NCBI GenBank assembly: GCA_024709165.1
Contig: JANJXF010000084.1
Coordinates: 1 to 50,681 of the forward strand
Length of the DNA stretch: 50,681 nt
Direction: 5' to 3'
Origin: Thiobacillus sp.
Lineage (GTDB): Bacteria > Pseudomonadota > Gammaproteobacteria > Burkholderiales > Thiobacillaceae
Shown here: piece by piece, positions 26,881 through 35,148 of the stretch
How the letters are laid out: each line of letters starts with the position of its first letter
Position numbering within the stretch: the first letter of the stretch is position 1
Translations under genes and position numbers: made by a program
Notes under the pieces: model-generated
What the model was told of the DNA's origin: nothing
The model's database searches: none
The model's input: the letters and a program-made list of their open reading frames with translations, nothing else

Positions 26881-28761
26881 CTATTTGCCCTCTGTCTTAG
26901 CCACAATTTGTAAAAGCACCTCCGGCACCTCACCTTCGGCCTTGAGTGTTGCCGTGCGGTATGCAAGCTGATTCTTTGAAAGCTTTATGCCTGTATCAGT
27001 CTCTACACTTTCGCAAGCCACAAGCCATTCCTTCCAGTTCTCGGACAGAAATGCCTCGAGGTGATCTTCAAAGATTGCGACTTTGGTTGTTGCGACTGTG
27101 GATGGATAATCTTCTTCAGGTAGGCCGAAATACCGCAATAGCTTGCGGTTCTCCACTGCATGGTTGTTCCGCTCTCTATCAATATCTTCTTGCTTCTTGT
27201 TATTTGCCTTGGCGCGCACCTCAAACCCGCCATCCGCATCAAAGAGTGCATAAACAGGTACCCCAATCGAGGTCAGGATCGCATGAGCGAGTGGGATTGA
27301 TGTCTTTGATCCTACGGGAACAATCGAGATGCCTGCCGCCTCAAGCGAGCCGGGAGCGGACCTATCACCAATGCCGTAGAACACGGATGATTCTGTCGAG
27401 CCTTCCACTAGGAAGGCTCGGTTCGCAAAGAGTGCTATGGAGAGCTGATCGACCACGTTATGGTCAAGTCGACGATCTACTACATCACCGTCCACCACTC
27501 CCTGAAGCATATTTTTCACATCAGCAACCGTTGCGTAGTGAACAGAAACAACCGGCGTCGCGTCAGCTGATCTTGTCAGCCGTCTGACTTGGTCGAAATG
27601 GCGAGCCTCAAGAAAGTAGGGGCTATGAGTTGCATAAGTCACCTGGACGCGTTTACCGACATCTTCAGCGAGCGACCTGAGTACCTTTGCAAAAGCTTGC
27701 GCCTGGATCGGGTGCTGAAAGAGCTCCGGCTCCTCGATCGCCAAGCAAATGATCCCTTCGGATGAAGCTGCGCCGGACTGTGCCAAGAGTTGGAGCGCCG
27801 AGATCAGAATCGTGCGCTGAAAGCCATGCCCCTGTCGTTCCACTGCGGTCTCGGTTGTGCCATCGAGAACTGCCACCTCGAATGTGGTCCGTGGAGCCTT
27901 GAGTTCCACCTCTGCAGGAGCAACAGTGACAGCACGACCAGGTGAGTAAGACGTGACGACCTCGTTGAGCCGCGTTGTGATGGCATCAAGCTGCGCCTTA
28001 AACTTCTCCTCGTAGACTTGCTGCTGCTTCGCACGCGACTCCGCGACAATTTCCGCGATTGCTTCATCAGCGGCAGAGCGATCGATTGAGCGCTCAAGGA
28101 TTCGGCCGATGATGCTCGACTTTCCGTCGATCGACTCCTCGCTTGCGCGAAGGTCGGCAGTGACCAGGACGAAGTCGAAGAGACCGCTCATCTTACCGCC
28201 GCTGTTGAAGCCGAAAAAGTTGGTCTGCAGCGCTTCGGGAGCGTCCACGAGTTGGTCGGTGTTGGAAGATTCCCAGGTCGTCATCGCTTGCTCAATGGCA
28301 GCGGCGGTAGTGGCTGACGGCAGGCCTAAATCCGGACGGTCCGCGCGTAGTTTGGAATAAAGCTCCTTTTTAGGTGCCGCACCGCTTGCAGCCTTGATTG
28401 CGTTGAAATCCGGGAAGCCCTTTGCATTAGCGGAGAGCACGTCGGAGCCATCAGGTGACCGGCGCTTCCATGCAGTGAACGTGGTGACACCTTCCGGCGC
28501 ATACTTGCCAAGTGCCTCGCGGTCCTTTTCGGTAAGGCCTGAGAATGAGACCTGAACCTCGATGTCTTCGTCAGTCGCCCCAAAAGAGCAGTCCTTCTCT
28601 GTCAGCGAGCCAGTCTTGCCGTTGAAGTACCAGTCGAGCGCACGAAGCACCGTTGACTTGCCGGCACCGTTCGGACCGATAAAGGTCGTTACGGAATCGA
28701 AGGGGATCGTCACGTCTTTTAACGTGCGGAAATTCCTTATGCGAACGGATTGGATTTTCAT
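26881..28761 (-). CDS. OLD-like AAA ATPase with TOPRIM nuclease domain
   Basis: A 626-residue protein. Residues 1-400 form an SMC/RecF-type ATPase: Walker [13 protein letters not shown] (residues 29-40), a coiled-coil insertion (about 230-265), and Walker [13 protein letters not shown] with [12 protein letters not shown]. Residues 450-600 contain a TOPRIM domain with [12 protein letters not shown] (catalytic Glu) and [12 protein letters not shown] (DxD). This is the layout of OLD-family nucleases such as P2 Old and GajA, several of which act against phages. The gene lies within the defence locus and is closely coupled to the DUF2130 gene. The gap to DUF4391 (28762-28947) holds no gene. Confidence 0.88.
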   Translation of the reverse strand: MKIQSVRIRNFRTLKDVTIPFDSVTTFIGPNGAGKSTVLRALDWYFNGKTGSLTEKDCSFGATDEDIEVQVSFSGLTEKDREALGKYAPEGVTTFTAWKRRSPDGSDVLSANAKGFPDFNAIKAASGAAPKKELYSKLRADRPDLGLPSATTAAAIEQAMTTWESSNTDQLVDAPEALQTNFFGFNSGGKMSGLFDFVLVTADLRASEESIDGKSSIIGRILERSIDRSAADEAIAEIVAESRAKQQQVYEEKFKAQLDAITTRLNEVVTSYSPGRAVTVAPAEVELKAPRTTFEVAVLDGTTETAVERQGHGFQRTILISALQLLAQSGAASSEGIICLAIEEPELFQHPIQAQAFAKVLRSLAEDVGKRVQVTYATHSPYFLEARHFDQVRRLTRSADATPVVSVHYATVADVKNMLQGVVDGDVVDRRLDHNVVDQLSIALFANRAFLVEGSTESSVFYGIGDRSAPGSLEAAGISIVPVGSKTSIPLAHAILTSIGVPVYALFDADGGFEVRAKANNKKQEDIDRERNNHAVENRKLLRYFGLPEEDYPSTVATTKVAIFEDHLEAFLSENWKEWLVACESVETDTGIKLSKNQLAYRTATLKAEGEVPEVLLQIVAKTEGK

Positions 28762-28947
28762 TTCTGGATTCAGCTCCTTATGCCCGTTGCCAGTTCGATT
28801 TTGGCAATCTGCTGGACTGTTTTTGCTGTCGTTTATCGTCGAACATGGTGCTCGACCCCACTTCCCATCTTGGCCATTTTCGTGAAGCCACGAAAATGGC
28901 CGTCTTGTGGTCGATGCGGGCCTTGAGTCATTGCACTGTGTTCTCGG

Positions 28948-29625
28948 TCATTGTTTGAGCTCTTCCAGTTCTGTTCTCAGCTTCCGTAGCTCAGCATTGA
29001 TTTCCACCTTGCGGTTGAATTGTTTTTCCCTGGCCAGCTTCGCAGCTTCTTTTTCCACCTCGCGCTGCTTGCCGCGAACCTGGCCCACCCGCGCCACCTG
29101 CTCGGCAAGGCTTTCCTGCAGCCGCGCTGGCAACGGGATCAGGCGCTGCAGTAGCTGCTCGTACAAGCCCCCCAGGTCCAACGCCACTGGCATGGGAACA
29201 CGTTCCGCGTCCGCATCCAGCCAGCCGCTGAAAAAATAGTCGCTCACCACCCATTTGCTCGCGTCCGCTTCGTTGGGCCGTTTGTAGCAGGCCACCACCT
29301 GGATCTGATTGTTGTGGGCGAGCTCAAACAGGATAGGGAACTGGACTGCGCCATCGATGCAACGCAGTACATCGTGGTCAAGCTCTGGGGTCTTGAGACT
29401 GACCGCAAACACCTGAATCTCCGGCACGCCGGGCTTGGCCGGTAAGTTGATGGTTTCTGGTGCCAGCTTGAATTGCCAGACGATTTGCTCGACCTGCTCG
29501 ACGAAAAGGTTTTTCAGCCGTGTGTTGGCGCCGCTGTGCTCGTAAATCTTGTTTTTGGGGAGCGTACGGCCGAACGCCGCCTTGGCGGGATAGCTGATGA
29601 GTGCCGGGTGCTTAGCCGAAGTCAT
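28948..29625 (-). CDS. DUF4391 protein
   Basis: A 225-residue protein with a mixed alpha/beta N-terminal domain (MTSAKHPALISYPAKAAFGR through HDVLRCIDGAVQFPILFELA) and a C-terminal charged coiled coil (LAEQVARVGQVRGKQREVEK). This is the DUF4391 family, which I know mainly as a neighbour of SNF2 helicases and DNA methyltransferases in defence-like loci. No catalytic motif is visible. Its ATG overlaps the stop of the SNF2 helicase gene (ATGA), which suggests a fixed stoichiometric partnership. It may be an adaptor or helicase-binding subunit; this is inference. Confidence 0.8.
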   Translation of the reverse strand: MTSAKHPALISYPAKAAFGRTLPKNKIYEHSGANTRLKNLFVEQVEQIVWQFKLAPETINLPAKPGVPEIQVFAVSLKTPELDHDVLRCIDGAVQFPILFELAHNNQIQVVACYKRPNEADASKWVVSDYFFSGWLDADAERVPMPVALDLGGLYEQLLQRLIPLPARLQESLAEQVARVGQVRGKQREVEKEAAKLAREKQFNRKVEINAELRKLRTELEELKQ

Positions 29626-32600
29626 CCGCCCTCCTGTATCACCAGAAAGCTGATCAGCTCGAAGTCGTCCAGGCCGGCAATGTTGTTCACCAGCGCTGTT
29701 GTCTTGCCGCCGCTGAACAGGCTGTCGAGGTCCTTTTCTTCATTGACCTCGATCATCGACCGGATAGCCTTGCCCAGGAGGTCGGAATAGACCTGCATGT
29801 TCCGCCCGTCCGCCGTTTCCGCATTGAAAATCTGGCACGCCGTCGGGATGGGTTCCGAGCGCCCCCTGCAGCAGCTGCGTGCGAGATCGAGCAGGTGCTT
29901 GACCTCGGTGTGGTCGTGGATCACCTCGCCAGCACGGGCGATATAAACGAGGTAGTAGGGATGCAGGCGATTGTGCCCCGGCTGATGGGCGCCGACGTTG
30001 ACCTCGGGGTTGCGATTGCGCAGTGTGAAGATCACGCCCGGCTTCAGCCCGAGCTCAGGATTGGCCGGGACGACAGCATGCATGCCGTTGGGCATGTGGC
30101 TGGGCTCCCCGTTGGCCTTGACGTAGTTCAGCAGGTCCATGCGGAAGTCGTTCAAGCCCAGGTCGGTGATCGATATGCCGGTTTTGAGGTCTTCCAGCTC
30201 GATGACTTCTTCCTGCAGGCGCCGCAATTGTTCCTTGCGGTAGGCCACGTCGTTGGCCTGCGCACTAAGGACGTTGTCGTCGCCGGTGGCGGTCACGTCG
30301 GCGATCATCATCCGGTTTTCGACGCGTTCCTTGAGGTTGATGTATTCGTCTAGCGAGATGTCGGGCCAGTAGTTGACGAGCTGGATGCTGGTGTTCGGCG
30401 AGCCGATGCGGTCCACGCGCCCAAACCGCTGGATGATGCGCACCGGGTTCCAGTGAATGTCGTAGTTGATCAGGTAGTCGCAGTCCTGCAGGTTCTGGCC
30501 CTCGGAGATGCAGTCGGTGCCGATAAGCAGGTCGATTTCCTTAGGTTCATTGGGGAGGACGAGAGCCTTTTCCTTGGACCGTGGCGAGAACAGCGTCAGC
30601 AACTCCTGGAAGTCATAGCTCTTCGCGAGCGTGGACTTGGGCGCTGCGCTGCCGGTGACCTTGGCGCTGTGGATTTCCTGGTTGGCCAGCAGGTGCGGTG
30701 CAAGATTGGCGTAGAGGTAGTCCGCGGTATCGGCAAAGGCGGTGAAGATAAGCACCTTCCTGTTGCCGGGGTTGATCGGGTTGGCGATCTTCTCCAGCAC
30801 GTGGGCCTTCAGGTGCTGGAGTTTGGCGTCGTCTTCGGGGGTGACCTTGTTCATCGAGGCCAGCAAGGCGTCGATGATTTCAAGATCGGCCTTGAGCTCG
30901 TGTTGCCAGGACGGCAGATCCAGATCACCAAAACTGATCCTGACCTTGCCCCCAATAGAGTCGTTGTCGTCTGGCAAGGGAAAGTCGTCGTCTTCGGCGT
31001 CCAGATTTTCGAGGGTATCCGTCAGGTCGCCGATGCTGACGGCGCTGCCTGTTCGATTGAACTCGGAAATCTTATCCAGGACACTCTGGTGGTTTCTTTG
31101 CAGCGATTGCAGCGTGAGGCGGAACGACGCCACCGAACTTTCCAGCCGCTTGAGCAGGTTCACCGTCATGAGGGCCTGCAGGCCCTTTTCACGTCCGGAC
31201 AGACTCAGGTTGCCCCGTTTGTCGCCCGACTGCGCGTTGTAAAGATCGCTGTATTTCTTGACCCGGCTCGGCAGCAAATAGGCGGCCGGGGTATACACCG
31301 CGAGCTTGAGCATGGACAGCTGCGCGAAAATATCGTTGAAGCCCATCACGTCCGACCGGGATGTGAGTGGGCAATGGTAGGACAAGGGCTTGCGACGCTC
31401 CGGGAATTGGCCGATGTCCTTGGTGTCGTAGAAGGTCTGGATATGCTTCCGCGAGCGAGCGATGGTGACGCTGTCCAGCAGCTCGAAGAAATCAAATTCC
31501 AGCGAATCCAGAATGGCGCGCGCGGTACGCTCCTCGGGCGGAAGCTTTGACCAGGTGTTGAAGCTAGCCTGGGCATTGCGAAAGATTTCTTCTACGGACT
31601 TCCCCGTCTTCAGCTTCTTGGTGAGACTCTCCGAGTCGCCTTCGTAGGCCAGGGCCAGTTGGTTACGCAGGTCATTAAAGCGGTTGTTGACCGGGGTGGC
31701 GGAGAGCATCAATACCTTGGTCTTGACGCCTTCCTTGATGACCTTGTTCATCAGCTTCTGGTAACGGGTTTCCTTGTCCTTGTAGGCGTCGTTGTTGCGA
31801 AAGTTGTGCGATTCGTCGATCACCACCAGGTCGTAGTTTCCCCAGTTGATCCGGTTCAATGGCGTGCCGAATGACTCGCCGCTGGTGCGGCTGAGGTCGG
31901 TATGGCACAGGACGTCGTAGTTGAAGCGATCACGCGCAAAGATGTTGGTCTTTAGGTTGCGGTTGTAGTTGAGCCAGTTGTCGGCGAGCTTCTTTGGGCA
32001 AAGCACAAGCACCGACCGGTTGCGCAGCTCGTAGTACTTCACCACGGCCAAGGCGGTGAAGGTTTTACCCAGGCCGACGCTGTCCGCCAGGATGCAGCCG
32101 CTGTAGGTTTCCAGCTTGTTGATGATGCCGGTCGCCGCATCCTTCTGGAAGTTGAACAACTTGTTCCAAATCAGGGTGCCCTGGTATCCAGTTCGATCGT
32201 TTGGCAGGACATCCTCATCGATATCGTCCAAAAACTCGCTGAAGAGGTTGTAGAGCATCAGGAAGTAGATGCTCTCGGGCGCGTTTTCCTGATACACCGA
32301 GGCGATGTGGTCGCAGACCTGTGCAGTGACGTCCGCCAGTTTGTCGGGGTCGTTCCAGATCTGGTCAAACAGGCTCAGGTAAGTCGACGTGAACGTCGGC
32401 TCGTCCATCCTGTTGACGAGGTTCGATATCGCATCGCCCTGCTGATAGCCAAGATCAACCGCCGTAAACCCATGCAGCGGCATATACGCAGTGTCCGCAC
32501 CCGCTGCTTGCACACAGGCAAACTGCTGCATCGGCGCTTTGGTGCGATTGGATTTGAACGTGGCCTTGCGCCGCATCCAGTCGGCACACTCCTTGGCGAT

Positions 32601-32909
32601 GGCGCGCTGGGTCAGCCGATTGCGCAGCTGAATTTCGAACTCGCTCCCATAGAGGCTGCGCTCGCGGCCAACTTTCGGAATGTGAAACTCCCGGCGCTCC
32701 TTGCGAATCTTGTCGGTAACCTCGTCCGCAATGAATGTCGGCGAGGTAAAGATGAACTTCAGCTCATCGATCTTTTCGAGTTCCGCTTTCAGCGCCTCGA
32801 AGGCATACATTGAAAAACAGGACGCCGCGATCTTCAGGCGTGCGCCAGGCTTGAGGGTGTGCTTAAGGTCGTCGCCAAGCAGGCGGGCAATGTTGTCGAT
32901 GAGTTCCAT
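29622..32909 (-). CDS. SNF2-family helicase with degenerate PLD-like N-terminus
   Basis: A 1095-residue protein. Residues 1-210 resemble a phospholipase D-like module found in front of SNF2 helicases (PLHGFTAVDLGYQQGDAISN), but without a clear HKD motif. The motor follows: Walker A ADSVGLGKTFTALA (about 277), VIDESHNFRN (365-374), MLSATPVNNRF, then RecA2 with VLIFTAFADTADYL, DLLIGTDCISEGQNLQD and motif VI QRFGRVDRIGS. All motor motifs are intact. It should be a DNA translocase. Its start overlaps the stop codon of the ribbon-helix-helix gene by one base, and it overlaps the DUF4391 gene downstream. Confidence 0.9.
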   Translation of the reverse strand: MELIDNIARLLGDDLKHTLKPGARLKIAASCFSMYAFEALKAELEKIDELKFIFTSPTFIADEVTDKIRKERREFHIPKVGRERSLYGSEFEIQLRNRLTQRAIAKECADWMRRKATFKSNRTKAPMQQFACVQAAGADTAYMPLHGFTAVDLGYQQGDAISNLVNRMDEPTFTSTYLSLFDQIWNDPDKLADVTAQVCDHIASVYQENAPESIYFLMLYNLFSEFLDDIDEDVLPNDRTGYQGTLIWNKLFNFQKDAATGIINKLETYSGCILADSVGLGKTFTALAVVKYYELRNRSVLVLCPKKLADNWLNYNRNLKTNIFARDRFNYDVLCHTDLSRTSGESFGTPLNRINWGNYDLVVIDESHNFRNNDAYKDKETRYQKLMNKVIKEGVKTKVLMLSATPVNNRFNDLRNQLALAYEGDSESLTKKLKTGKSVEEIFRNAQASFNTWSKLPPEERTARAILDSLEFDFFELLDSVTIARSRKHIQTFYDTKDIGQFPERRKPLSYHCPLTSRSDVMGFNDIFAQLSMLKLAVYTPAAYLLPSRVKKYSDLYNAQSGDKRGNLSLSGREKGLQALMTVNLLKRLESSVASFRLTLQSLQRNHQSVLDKISEFNRTGSAVSIGDLTDTLENLDAEDDDFPLPDDNDSIGGKVRISFGDLDLPSWQHELKADLEIIDALLASMNKVTPEDDAKLQHLKAHVLEKIANPINPGNRKVLIFTAFADTADYLYANLAPHLLANQEIHSAKVTGSAAPKSTLAKSYDFQELLTLFSPRSKEKALVLPNEPKEIDLLIGTDCISEGQNLQDCDYLINYDIHWNPVRIIQRFGRVDRIGSPNTSIQLVNYWPDISLDEYINLKERVENRMMIADVTATGDDNVLSAQANDVAYRKEQLRRLQEEVIELEDLKTGISITDLGLNDFRMDLLNYVKANGEPSHMPNGMHAVVPANPELGLKPGVIFTLRNRNPEVNVGAHQPGHNRLHPYYLVYIARAGEVIHDHTEVKHLLDLARSCCRGRSEPIPTACQIFNAETADGRNMQVYSDLLGKAIRSMIEVNEEKDLDSLFSGGKTTALVNNIAGLDDFELISFLVIQEGG

Positions 32910-33100
32910 CAGGAATCGGGCTTTTCATTCTTATTGTCGGGCCCATTGGCTTTGAGACCGTGCTTCTGCGCATAAGCGAGAATGAGCACTTCCATCATGG
33001 ATGCGATGGAACGATGCTCCCGCTCGGCCGCCATGCGAAGTAGGCGCTTGACGTCGGCCGACGTGCGGATTGACACCGTTTCATCCTTCAGTCGTTTCAT
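32909..33100 (-). CDS. Ribbon-helix-helix (CopG-like) regulator, first gene of the defence operon
   Basis: A 63-residue protein: MKRLKDETVSIRTSADVKRL, then LRMAAEREHRSIASMMEVLI. The short beta strand (TVSIRTS) followed by two helices is the ribbon-helix-helix DNA-binding fold of CopG/Arc repressors. A strong GGGAGG ribosome site lies just before ATG at 33100. Its stop overlaps the helicase start (TGATG), so it probably autoregulates the 19-kb operon. A longer upstream opening to 33976 is compositionally GC-biased and not believable. Confidence 0.82.
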   Translation of the reverse strand: MKRLKDETVSIRTSADVKRLLRMAAEREHRSIASMMEVLILAYAQKHGLKANGPDNKNEKPDS

Positions 33101-34038
33101 GCCGCCTCCCTTGTCGTTGTGTTGCAAATGTACTGCGTTTTGGCGTTTTCTTCTAGCGCCGAGTAGTCGCCTTGCCGCCAGAGTCCGTAGGATTCGATGG
33201 CGGATTGCGGCGACGCGAAGCGGCGCCCAGAGGGGAGCCGCGCCGTCATGGCCGAACGACCGAAGGGCGTGACAGCTAGGACGTGCGCGGGGCAAGTCGA
33301 AGTGAGCGAAGCGAGCGTCTCGACGCTGCCTCCGAAGACGCGCCCGAAGGGTCGGCTTCGGACGGGGGAGCCGCCGGGGGAAAACCGACAGCGAAGTGTC
33401 GTCGGTTTTAGGGCGCCCCAGCGCCCGACCCCGAGCGGGGGCGGAGCCCGGTCGGCAAGCGCCAATGGCGCGCGCCCCCCGCTTCGCAGGCCCCGCCCAA
33501 GCGGGGTCGTGGAGGGACCGAAACGCAGCGACAGCTGCGTGCAGGGAGCGCAGCGAGTCGAACCCCGACGCGGCACGGCCACGCTGCGCAGCGGCGTGGC
33601 CGGGACGTGGCGGCGGTGAGAGCCGAACGGAGGTGAGGCCGACCGACGGAGGACAGTGCCGGCGTGCCGGCAAGGGTGGCCGCCGGCCGCCCGCCTGGCC
33701 TCCCGGAGGGAGCCCACGCGAAGCGGGGGGCGCGCGCCGCAGGCGAGCAGGCCGACCCCCAAGCGACCGCAGGGAGCGCGGAGCGGACCAGCCGCGAAGG
33801 CAAGCCCCACAAGGCATGCCGGGCGTCCAGCCCGGCAAGTCTGGGGTTGCGGCCCTAGCCGCCCGCGAAGCGGCCTCAGACGGTGCGTTGAGGGGTGCGC
33901 AGGGGGCGAAGCCCCCCGAAGGGCCACCGGTACGCCGCCACTGAGATTGCCCCCATCGATTGCCCCACGCGCACACACAATCGCGCTGCGCAATTCATGA
34001 GGGCAAGCAGAGCCACCATTTTTCAGCGTACTGCGCGC
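33101..34038. other. Hairpin-rich GC tract without a credible gene
   Basis: About 940 bases separate the defence operon from the terminator of the mobilization operon. Open frames exist in nearly every frame because of GC content, but none reads like a protein. Perfect hairpins include AAAACCGAC/GTCGGTTTT (33381-33409), GGCCACGC/GCGTGGCC (33577-33601) and TGCCGGGC/GCCCGGCA (33817-33837). The promoter of the defence operon should lie near 33105-33180; a weak candidate is TAGAAG-17-TACATT on the minus strand. The tract may hold structured RNA, oriT or decayed DNA. Confidence 0.55.
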
Positions 34039-34080
34039 AAAAAAACCGCCGCAGCGGTTCCAGGAACCATCTACGGCGGT
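34039..34080 (-). terminator. Rho-independent terminator of the mobilization operon
   Basis: On the minus strand ACCGCCG pairs with CGGCGGT, with a further inner stem of GGTTCC and GGAACC, followed directly by seven T residues. It lies 49 bases after the stop of the last mobilization gene. Confidence 0.85.
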
Positions 34081-34129
34081 GTCCGCCCACCTGTCGGCAG
34101 GCTGCGCGGGCAAGCCTACAAATGCGGCG

Positions 34130-34393
34130 CTATGCGCCTTGTTCCGCCTGTCGGCGGGATTCGGGTTTGCCGCGCAGCATGCGTGCAACGGTACGCGCGG
34201 AAACCTTCAGACCGGCGTCGGCGAGGGTGGCGGCAATCTGCTCGGCGTCGTAGCCGTTCGCGTGCATGGCTTTCATGGAGGGCAGGAGCTTTTGCAAGGC
34301 TTCGTCCTTGGCAACCCTGCGGTTTTGGTTTTCGACCTTTGGCGCAGATTTCATCTTCTTCGCCAGGTCGTTGATTTTTTGCACGGTGATCAT
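34130..34393 (-). CDS. Small helix-turn-helix protein of the mobilization module
   Basis: An 87-residue basic protein: MITVQKINDLAKKMKSAPKV, with a C-terminal helix-turn-helix-like segment (NGYDAEQIAATLADAGLKVS followed by ARTVARMLRG). It starts five bases after the MobC-like gene stop and is the last gene before the terminator. A small DNA-binding partner is common in mobilization modules and could bind oriT or repress the operon. The family is not recognised. Confidence 0.7.
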   Translation of the reverse strand: MITVQKINDLAKKMKSAPKVENQNRRVAKDEALQKLLPSMKAMHANGYDAEQIAATLADAGLKVSARTVARMLRGKPESRRQAEQGA

Positions 34394-34398
34394 GCTGG

Positions 34399-35136
34399 TC
34401 AGCTTCCTTTCAGTATCAGGGTGGGCAGGTGTTCGAATGTGACGAACGAAAAACTGGAATCGATCACCGGGGTGGGCAAGACCTTTTCTCCGGCAACAAC
34501 GAGCGGTGGCAGGCTGCGCAACAGGCGCTCGACGTTGCACGCCTTTTCCGGCGTCGGGCTGGTATAAATCACACGCCGGTATGCATTTTTCTTCAACGCA
34601 CCCAGGTGATTTGCGACGACGGCTTTGTAACGCTTTGCCGTCTTCATTGTGCGTTCACATTCAATGGCCACAGGCGTGCCATCCGGCATGACGGCGACTG
34701 CATCTGGGCGGTGATGCTTTCCCCATTTTTCAAGATCCGGCCGCGTCCAGTTTTTCCATCCCGCTCGCAGACAGGCAAGCTTCAGGCGTTGCAGGTCGAT
34801 GCTATGGTCGAGCACAGTGAGACCAATGCGTCCGCGCTCATAGGTCTTGCCAATTAGCGCGTGTTCCGTACCGGCAGCGGCGCTTTGCCCATCCATCGTG
34901 ATGCCAACTAACCGAAGACTGCCGAACGGGATTTCGATGCTGTCGAGCGTTACCAGACCGTCGCGCGCCATTGCGGCAAGTGTTGTCCGGATGGTGCGGC
35001 GGTCACGCACGCCCATGACGTCACCTGCGATATCAATCGGCGTCCAGAGCTCAAGCCGCAACCAAGCCAGCAGGCGACGGTGCTTTGCAGCCTGGGCAGC
35101 GAGACGTTCGGCGTGCGAGTGGGGAATGATAGGCAT
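34399..35136 (-). CDS. MobC-like / replication-relaxation family protein, candidate relaxase
   Basis: A 245-residue protein. The N-terminal half looks like a winged helix (WLRLELWTPIDIAGDVMGVR, DRRTIRTTLAAMARDGLV). The C-terminal half contains H111 (VLDHSIDLQRLK), then D145 (HHRPDAVAVMPDG) with E159 and E161 (VAIECERTMKTAKRY). That H, D, ExE pattern fits the replication-relaxation family and MOB_C relaxases (CloDF13 MobC, pAD1 TraX), which resemble restriction nucleases rather than HUH relaxases. It sits 12 bases after a VirD4-like coupling gene, matching the CloDF13 mobB-mobC pairing. It should nick DNA at an oriT. The assignment rests on pattern and context. Confidence 0.7.
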   Translation of the reverse strand: MPIIPHSHAERLAAQAAKHRRLLAWLRLELWTPIDIAGDVMGVRDRRTIRTTLAAMARDGLVTLDSIEIPFGSLRLVGITMDGQSAAAGTEHALIGKTYERGRIGLTVLDHSIDLQRLKLACLRAGWKNWTRPDLEKWGKHHRPDAVAVMPDGTPVAIECERTMKTAKRYKAVVANHLGALKKNAYRRVIYTSPTPEKACNVERLLRSLPPLVVAGEKVLPTPVIDSSFSFVTFEHLPTLILKGS

Positions 35137-35148
35137 GTCTACGCCGCC

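Noticed and set aside
32909-33976. 355-residue minus-strand protein ending in the RHH domain
   Set aside because: Only the last 63 residues are protein-like and they have their own strong ribosome site. The rest is GC-biased noise.
33097-34188. Minus-strand 363-residue open frame over the hairpin field
   Set aside because: Composition is dominated by Arg, Ala, Gly and Pro, and it crosses the terminator at 34039-34080. Other frames there are equally open, as expected for non-coding GC-rich DNA.
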